From NCBI GenBank assembly GCA_030248065.1, contig JASAMV010002835.1:38697-102696 (forward strand): 64,000 nt of DNA. The letters are read 5' to 3'. Positions 58,250-64,000 of the stretch are shown one piece after another. The notes below the pieces were generated by a model. The model was given only the letters and a program-made list of their open reading frames with translations. It was not told the DNA's origin and ran no database searches. Made by a program: the position numbers and the translations under genes. Numbering within the stretch: position 1 is the stretch's first letter; the number at the start of each line of letters is the position of its first letter. The DNA comes from Rhynchonema sp. JSB1_4. Its lineage: Eukaryota > Nematoda > Chromadorea > Monhysterida > Xyalidae.

Positions 58250-59341
58250 TATGGGTGGGCACAATACCCAATACCCAATACCAATACCACCCAATACCAA
58301 TACCAATACCAGTGTTTGGTATTGGTATTGGGTCTAATTCTGGTATTGGGTATTGGGTATTGGTCTTGAAGCTGGCCTGGTATTGGTATTGGGTTTGCCC
58401 AGGTATGGGGTCAAAACCAATACCCAATACTAATCCAGAAAAACCCAATACCAAACCAATACCAAACCCAATACCTGAGTCAAAACCCAATACCAAACCA
58501 ATACCAAACCCAATACCAACCCAATACCAGACCAAAAACCCAATACCAAACAGTGTTGGAGGTGGGGGGGGGTTTGGGGGGGGGGGTAGCCCCCCCCTCG
58601 CCTGGTACAGTAGGTATCCCGCCGATGTTTGGCATGGTACAGTAGGTATCCCCCCTCGCCTGGTACAGTAGGTATCCCCCCCGATGTTTGGCATGGTACA
58701 GTAGGTATCCCCCCCCCGATTTTCACCCCGGTACAGTAGGTATCCCCCCCGAATTTGCCCCAAAAGTGCCAATTTTTCAACACACTGGCCGAACTTAGGG
58801 CAAAATCAGTGGTTTTTACCTCAAATTACCCGAAATTCGCGCGCTACGCGCGCAAATACTACGTTTTTCACACTATTCCACACATAATAAACACATTAAA
58901 AATTTTCACCCCAAAACCTAACCCCCCCCAACCCCCCCCCCCCCCTAGGTACATAACCCCCCCCCCCAGGCCATCGGCTCTGGTACAGTAGGTATCCCCC
59001 CCTCTCCGAGCGCGGTACAGTAGGTATCCCCCCCTCCAGAGTACCTCCAACACTGATACCAAACCAATACTAAGACCAATACCCAATACCCAATACCAAT
59101 ACCAACCCAATACCCAATACTCAATACCAATACCAACCCAATACCAAACCCAATACCAGGCACTTCAGTAGTATTGATTTGGTATTGGGTATTGGTATTG
59201 GTATTGGGTCTCGCCCGGTATTGGTATTGGGTATTGGTATTGGGTCTGCAATTTGGTATTGGTATTGGGTATTGGTACAGGGCCGGTATTGGTATTGGGT
59301 ATTGGTATTGGGTGTCAAAAGTGGTATTGTGCCCAGGCCTA
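58250..59341. mobile_element. GGTATTGG-array hAT-like element, second copy, 1092 bp, interrupted
   Basis: Left end TATGGGTGGGCACAATACC, right end GGTATTGTGCCCAGGCCTA, perfect duplication CTGGGTAC at 58242-58249 and 59342-59349. Contains the complete element 58551-59055. Closely similar to 56265-57246 but interrupted at a different place by a different element. Confidence 0.94.
58551..59055. mobile_element. hAT-like GC-palindrome element nested in 58250-59341, 505 bp
   Basis: Left end CAGTGTTGGAGGTGGGG, right end GAGTACCTCCAACACTG, perfect duplication ATACCAAA at 58543-58550 and 59056-59063. Private motif GGTACAGTAGGTATCCCCCC on both sides. Core palindrome CGCGCGCTACGCGCG at 58838-58852. Confidence 0.95.
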
Positions 59342-59520
59342 CTGGGTACACTACTCCCCTACCCGCCCCGCCTTGGTACCCTACCCGCCCCGATTTTTGC
59401 CCTCAAAATGCCCATTTTTTTCGGTCAAAAATAACCAAATTTCGACCGAAAACTCTAAGTGCTAAAAGTCGCGCGCTACGCGCGATGGTATGCACTTTAT
59501 TGCATATAAAAATAGGGTAA
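59342..59520. mobile_element. Part of a GTACCCTACCCGCCCCG-array element (like T)
   Basis: Matches the left array and core of the element at 18279-19056, here without the insertion seen there. Core palindrome CGCGCGCTACGCGCG at 59470-59484. Its left side was probably displaced by the 58250-59341 insertion. Confidence 0.65.
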
Positions 59521-59545
59521 ATATTTTATAAAAATATAATTTATA

Positions 59546-59964
59546 TACCGTATTGTCGGAAATAGAACCCCCCCTTAATTGAACCCCCCCTAAATGGCTC
59601 GAAATCAAAAATAGAACCCCCCCATTAATTGACCCCCCCCCCCCCATTAATAGAACCCCACCCCCAACCTTCACCGTACCACAGATGAGTGGTATGTTAG
59701 GGATGTGTTGTTGTGTCAAACGTTGTTTATGCTTGCGTACACAACAGAACACAGCTTTTTAAGCATAATCGATGCTGTTAAAGGTAGAAAATACCGTAAA
59801 ACAAGCCATTTTTAAGGGCATTATTAACAATGATTTTTTTCGTCGGAGGCCAAATGAAAAATATAACCCCCAATAATTGACCCCCCCCCCATAAATTGAA
59901 CCCCCCCAAAATGACCCCAGTGAAAAAATAGACCCCCCCGGGTTCGATTTACGACAATCAGGTA
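59546..59964. mobile_element. TACCGTATTGTCG-ended MITE with ATAGAACCCCCC arrays
   Basis: Left end TACCGTATTGTCGGAAATAG, right end complementary ATTTACGACAATCAGGTA. Subterminal ATAGAACCCCCC and ATTGACCCCCC repeats in opposite orientations. Flanking TA on both sides would fit a Tc1/mariner-type TA target, but that is tentative. Confidence 0.65.
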
Positions 59965-61258
59965 TATCGACTTTTATTTTTTATAAAAAAAATAAAAAAA
60001 AAAAAAAAATAGAAATCCGGGTATTGGGTAATTGGGTATTGGGTATTGGGTACCCAATACCAGGTATTGGGTATTGGGTGATATTGGGTATTGGGTATTG
60101 GGTATTGCCCCCATGCCTAGCCCGGCCCGTGTGCGTGTGTGAATTCTATCTCCGCGTGAAATAAACAGCAAAATTTTCTTTCAGAAATCGACGCGGAGGG
60201 AAGGACGGGAACAGAGTGCTGAGGATCAGGCAACATGACTAAAATATGAGAGCGCCTCAAACGCCCATTGAATCACGTGACAGTCCATTCGCAGGCACTA
60301 CACCAAGTTGCACTGAAAATCAGAATGATCGATGTTCAGCGGACACGGTAATGAAGTGGAAGAGCACAGGAGTGTGCTTGGGTACGGGAGGACCGAGAGG
60401 ACTTTAACCGACTATTGCATGAAGCCACACGTACGTGAAACGGTATTGCCAACAACTTGTTTTGACCAATTATTGCTTCAGAGAAGGACTGAAATGGGCA
60501 TCAAGGGCAGCATTGTTCTTGTTATTATGCTATGCATAACGCCAGAAAATACCACTATGTTATTGAAAAACGTTGATCGTTGGAAGACAACGGTTGCAAG
60601 GTGGTGTAGTTTTGGTGCCAGCTAGTATTTTCTGTCGATATGTAGCTCAAGAACTAAATATGGTACCTCTGTTGCTCATGTGTAACAGAACCGAAACTGC
60701 CCCTCACCCCAGGTGCGGAACACAAACCACCAATGCAAATTTAGCACGTCTCTCAAGCACCGAGAACAAGAAGGCTTCAAGCAACCAATTGTTTGATCAT
60801 GGTCCGAAACAAAAAAAAGTGATTTTTAAAAAAAATGTAAAGTTTTTTTAAAAAACAAAAGTTCGATAGTAAAATTATTTTATCCAACCTGGAGACGGGA
60901 AGGGCGGCTGCGGCTGATCCACTTGTTGTTGATCCACTCAGCAAGCATGCTAAAATCAGAGTTTCATTACGCGCGGATGACATCGCTGCGACAAGGATAG
61001 TTGCCGTAAATTTTGAAGCCAACAGTAGCCAGTTTAAATGGGTGGGATTTTTATTTTTATATCCCGTGCTTCAATTAAAAGCGCTCATATGTCGCAAAAC
61101 GATTTCAGCTATGATTTCCTCAAGATATGGTGTAACTTGACTATGGGCATAATGTGAAACATCGTCTATCCATCCAACCTCCTGCACGCGTACCAATCTG
61201 CTCCACATTCGCCGCATTTCGGCTAATAGTTTTGCCATCAAATCAGATCGTCAGATAA

Positions 61259-61467
61259 AGGGTGATATTTTCGAAACGGTGTAAAGGTCGGTGGAAAGCT
61301 CGGTCGACAGCTCAGTGTGATAGACCTCGGTGTAAACTTGAAACATTCCACGTTAATAACAGGTAATGTTTCACGTTTACACCGAGCTAGGCCGACCGAG
61401 CTTTCGACCGAACTTTACGCCGACCTTTACGCCCAACTGAGCTTTACACCGTTTCGAAAATTTCACC
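61259..61467. mobile_element. Fold-back MITE, 209 bp
   Basis: GGTGATATTTTCGAAACGGT on the left faces ACCGTTTCGAAAATTTCACC on the right. Internal GGTCGGTGGAAAGCTCGG and CCGAGCTTTCGACCGA also pair, so nearly the whole element is one hairpin. Confidence 0.8.
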
Positions 61468-61571
61468 CAAAGTCGTCGAACAAGCAATAAAACATGAGTC
61501 CCAAATGAGCGCGAAAGTAACACATGTATACTCTGACAATTCTTTTGGGAGAAACTTTTCAACCGCGTTGC

Positions 61572-61664
61572 CTGATCCGTAAAGCTGATGATGCGTGCAC
61601 TGGCTATAGCGGTCACGTGACTTCTGTAGCCAGTGCACGCATAATGCGCTTTACGGATCAGGCA
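61572..61664. mobile_element. Small hairpin MITE, 93 bp
   Basis: Near-perfect 18-bp ends GTTGCCTGATCCGTAAAG and CTTTACGGATCAGGCAAC, with a second paired block ATGCGTGCACTGGCTA and TAGCCAGTGCACGCAT inside. Confidence 0.85.
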
Positions 61665-62695
61665 ACACATAAAACCCAAAACGTAGGTAGGTAGTTTGAC
61701 AGCAAGATGTGACGACATTGCTTTGGACGACATTGCTGTAAGCCCGCATTTCTGCGTTCCGTCACTGGCAACCACAGTTTCAGCATTATTTGAAACATCA
61801 GCCGGAATACTGCTACGTGCACAACGTTGGCTGTGATGGATTCTCTCCCCCACAAGACACCAAACCAAGTCTGATGCCAATGCACGTTATTCTTGTGCAC
61901 GTGGAAAGCTGGTTGCGCAGTTTACACAAACTCGATAGCCAACCAGCTGTTGTGCGGTGTGTGGCAGACAGCAAAATACATGACCGGAGATTTCCACATG
62001 ACGACCCAAAATAAAGATGTAAGGTGAAGGAATGGACAACAGGGAACGACGATTTTTCATGTCGAATATGCTGTATCCAATATATCGCCCGTAGAATGCA
62101 TTGAAGTCGGTGGTGAATTTCCAGAAGTCCAACTAACAGCCCCAGGGGCTAAATTTGGAAAACTGCGGTGGGTTTGCGCGCGTGCTTTTCAAGTGTGCGC
62201 GCGTGGCTTTTTACTGTTGTTTCTTGCCTGCCTGCGGGCGTGAGGAGTCTCAGCAAACGCCAGAAGCTGCCTGTGTGTACCAAAGGTTGAGGTGATCTTT
62301 CATAAAGCACATTCACTTTCGTAAAGAACGCACCGGCTGAATTTCTTGTGGCAGTAATGTTATGTTACAAAGTGCAAGCTTTCTTTTTCTCTGGTTCAGT
62401 CTGGTGTGAGATATGCAGAACTGGTAACCGAATAAGCTTAGGCACTTCAAGGTTTGTTTCTTTAAACTGGGTGCATGTATGCATTGTATCGTTGTTCTGG
62501 TTGGTTCAATGTGCGTGACACGAACGAAAGTGAAAAACAAGAAACATGTGATAAATGGCGACTAAGCGCCTAATAAAGCTGAAAGTTTAATTTGTAGAGT
62601 GCGAAGGTTTGATTTTGAAGTCATGAATAATTTTCTGTGTTTCAGAATTATTTATCATCCTTTTGTGCAATAATTTACGCTCAAAATTTTATTAA

Positions 62696-63773
62696 ATGAT
62701 GGCAGCTTCAAGCAGTACCGCGTCACCAAATGGCCTGATTGCCCAACCCCTGCTCCGTGGTCCATCCACTGATGTGTCAGCAGCATCATCCGCTGTGCAA
62801 GTGGCTTATTCAGATGAGAAAGGTACTACATAGTAGATTTACTATACGAATTAAGATGTTCTTTGTTGGCTGGCGCAGCTCATTTTGTAACATTGATTTC
62901 GTCATGCTGTTATCGCGACACTTAGTTGCATTGGCTCGATTTCAGTGTGACAAGAAGTTGTTTGCAAATATCCAACCTGGGATCTGATCAGAATTATCTT
63001 GATCACGTGGCTTCGCGCAAAATATTTGAGCGATCTACTGAAGTCAATTTCCAAGCGTGAAAATTGTTTTATTAGCCCTAGCCGTCCTAACACGCTGATC
63101 GAAACCAGTACTGCATCAGTACTAACCTAGAAATATATAACCTGAATGCAAACAGGAGTCGTCACGCAATTTCACGCGGGTTCCGATCCGAGCACCAAGC
63201 TCGATATAGTGACGCAGATTATATTTTGGAACTGCGATAAAGCGACCCTTTTTGACTTTAAGGTCGTCACCTCGTCGCCACATGTGACATCCCAGCCGGT
63301 TCCCTTCTTATCCGCGAGTTACCGTACGGCTTCTGCGTGCACGACCAGTGCGCACAGTTTATGTGTCAATACTGTGCCGAACCGATACAAAGCGACAAAG
63401 TACGCTATCAGTGCAAGAATTGCGAAGATGAAAAGGTAGATGGGAAAAACAGGGCATGAAAGGTTCGTTTCGAGCAAGCTAAAAGTGACCGATAACAAAT
63501 TTATGGATGCCGATCAATAGAAATCAATTCAAGCAGCTTTTCAAGTTTGAGGTCACACAACGTGCAGCTTACTCGCATTTTCGAAAACGCATTTTCAGGT
63601 GGTGTTCTGCAGCAGCGAGTGTTACCAAATAGCGTTGCAAGAGTACCATGCGTACGAATGTCATCTTGAATTCATTGGACTCACACGGGACAGTGTGCTA
63701 CTCGGATTCAGGATTCTTCTGCTGACCCCCGTGCCCCTCATCATTGAATACTACAGGAACAAGGGCAAAAGTG
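62696..63773 (+). CDS. SMYD-like SET/MYND protein, 5' exons only
   Basis: Family members are lysine methyltransferases or relatives with a SET domain split by a MYND zinc finger. Three in-phase exons are visible: 62696-62822, 63296-63435, 63599-63773; the rest lies beyond the window. After a Ser-rich N-terminus comes the family opening AGSLLIRELPYGFCV (the start of SET). The MYND-type zinc cluster follows: CQYC, CKNC, FCSSECYQ and YHAYECH. The last exon ends with an aliphatic stretch that would lead into the SET insert. The spacing C-x2-C ... C-x2-C ... C-x3-C ... H-x3-C fits MYND. An acceptor-like ttcag at 62641-62645 lies upstream of the start. Whether the catalytic SET residues exist cannot be seen. 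Confidence 0.75.
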
Positions 63774-64000
63774 GTAAGTGACGTTGCTGTGTAGTACGCG
63801 GAAGAATGCAGGTATTTTCTGTCCAAAATATGCCAAACGATATGAAGGTGAGGCATGACATTCTAACCGTCAGGGCTCAAGCAGCTGGGTCTTGGATAAA
63901 CTACATGTGGCAACCAAGCTTTCCAGCTGATCCAAACCCACAAACCACAATGCAAAAGTCTTTTACAATGGATGCATATCGAATGAGCAGCCGAGCACAC
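63774..64000. other. Intron of the SMYD-like gene, to window end
   Basis: Follows a strong donor (gtaagt). No next exon recognised before the window ends. Confidence 0.5.

Larger units (their letters stand above)
59965..62695. other. Repeat tail, then intergenic DNA without supported genes
   Basis: 60017-60130 is another GGGTATTGG array followed by a GGCCCGG remnant. After that I find no exon I can defend. Chance frames at 60332-60625 and 61377-61880 (minus) match nothing I know and partly overlap hairpins. Two fold-back elements lie inside (listed separately). Confidence 0.4.

Noticed and set aside
61377..61880. 167-codon minus-strand frame
   Set aside because: Overlaps two hairpin MITEs and reads through their inverted repeats. 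No domain pattern; best explained as a chance frame.

Overview
The window is invertebrate animal nuclear DNA: multi-exon genes with short GT-AG introns and TTTCAG-like acceptors, embedded in a dense crowd of transposons. An innexin points to a protostome. An Srx-like seven-transmembrane receptor, a family known mainly from nematodes, suggests a nematode or close relative. That placement is an inference.

Layout. (1) 1-9.2 kb, + strand: an Srx-like receptor whose 5' part is incomplete. Its largest intron holds a jockey-like non-LTR remnant that was itself split by a gag-only BEL/Pao-like LTR element. (2) 10.2-15.3 kb, - strand: an innexin gene in 10 or 11 exons. (3) 17.8-29.9 kb, + strand: a mitochondrial fission regulator (MTFR1-like) gene in 9 exons. 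Its 6.8-kb second intron carries a 4.3-kb fold-back element with an exon-like insert, and its fifth intron carries a hAT remnant that kept only the BED zinc finger. (4) 30.9-45.1 kb, + strand: three co-oriented genes, EOGT (13 exons), NDUFAF2 (4 exons) and ATPAF2 (5 exons). (5) 46.4-54.0 kb, - strand: a secreted M14 carboxypeptidase of the CPE/CPN/CPM group (11 exons). (6) 54.1-60.1 kb: no genes, a mosaic of small GC-rich elements nested in each other. (7) 62.7-64 kb, + strand: the first exons of a SMYD-like SET/MYND gene, cut by the window end.

Exon joins were checked by hand for reading phase, and all joins given for the main genes keep frame unless stated. Most host genes run in mitochondria (MTFR, NDUFAF2, ATPAF2) or the secretory and surface systems (EOGT, carboxypeptidase, innexin, receptor). 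I see no sign of a shared pathway beyond this.

The most unusual material is a group of short elements with 8-bp target duplications and hAT-like ends. Each carries its own private subterminal repeat array. Many share one central palindrome, CGCGCGCTACGCGCG or a close variant. Two of them share a core but have entirely different arrays. Several are inserted into each other with perfect 8-bp duplications, so the order of insertion can be read directly.
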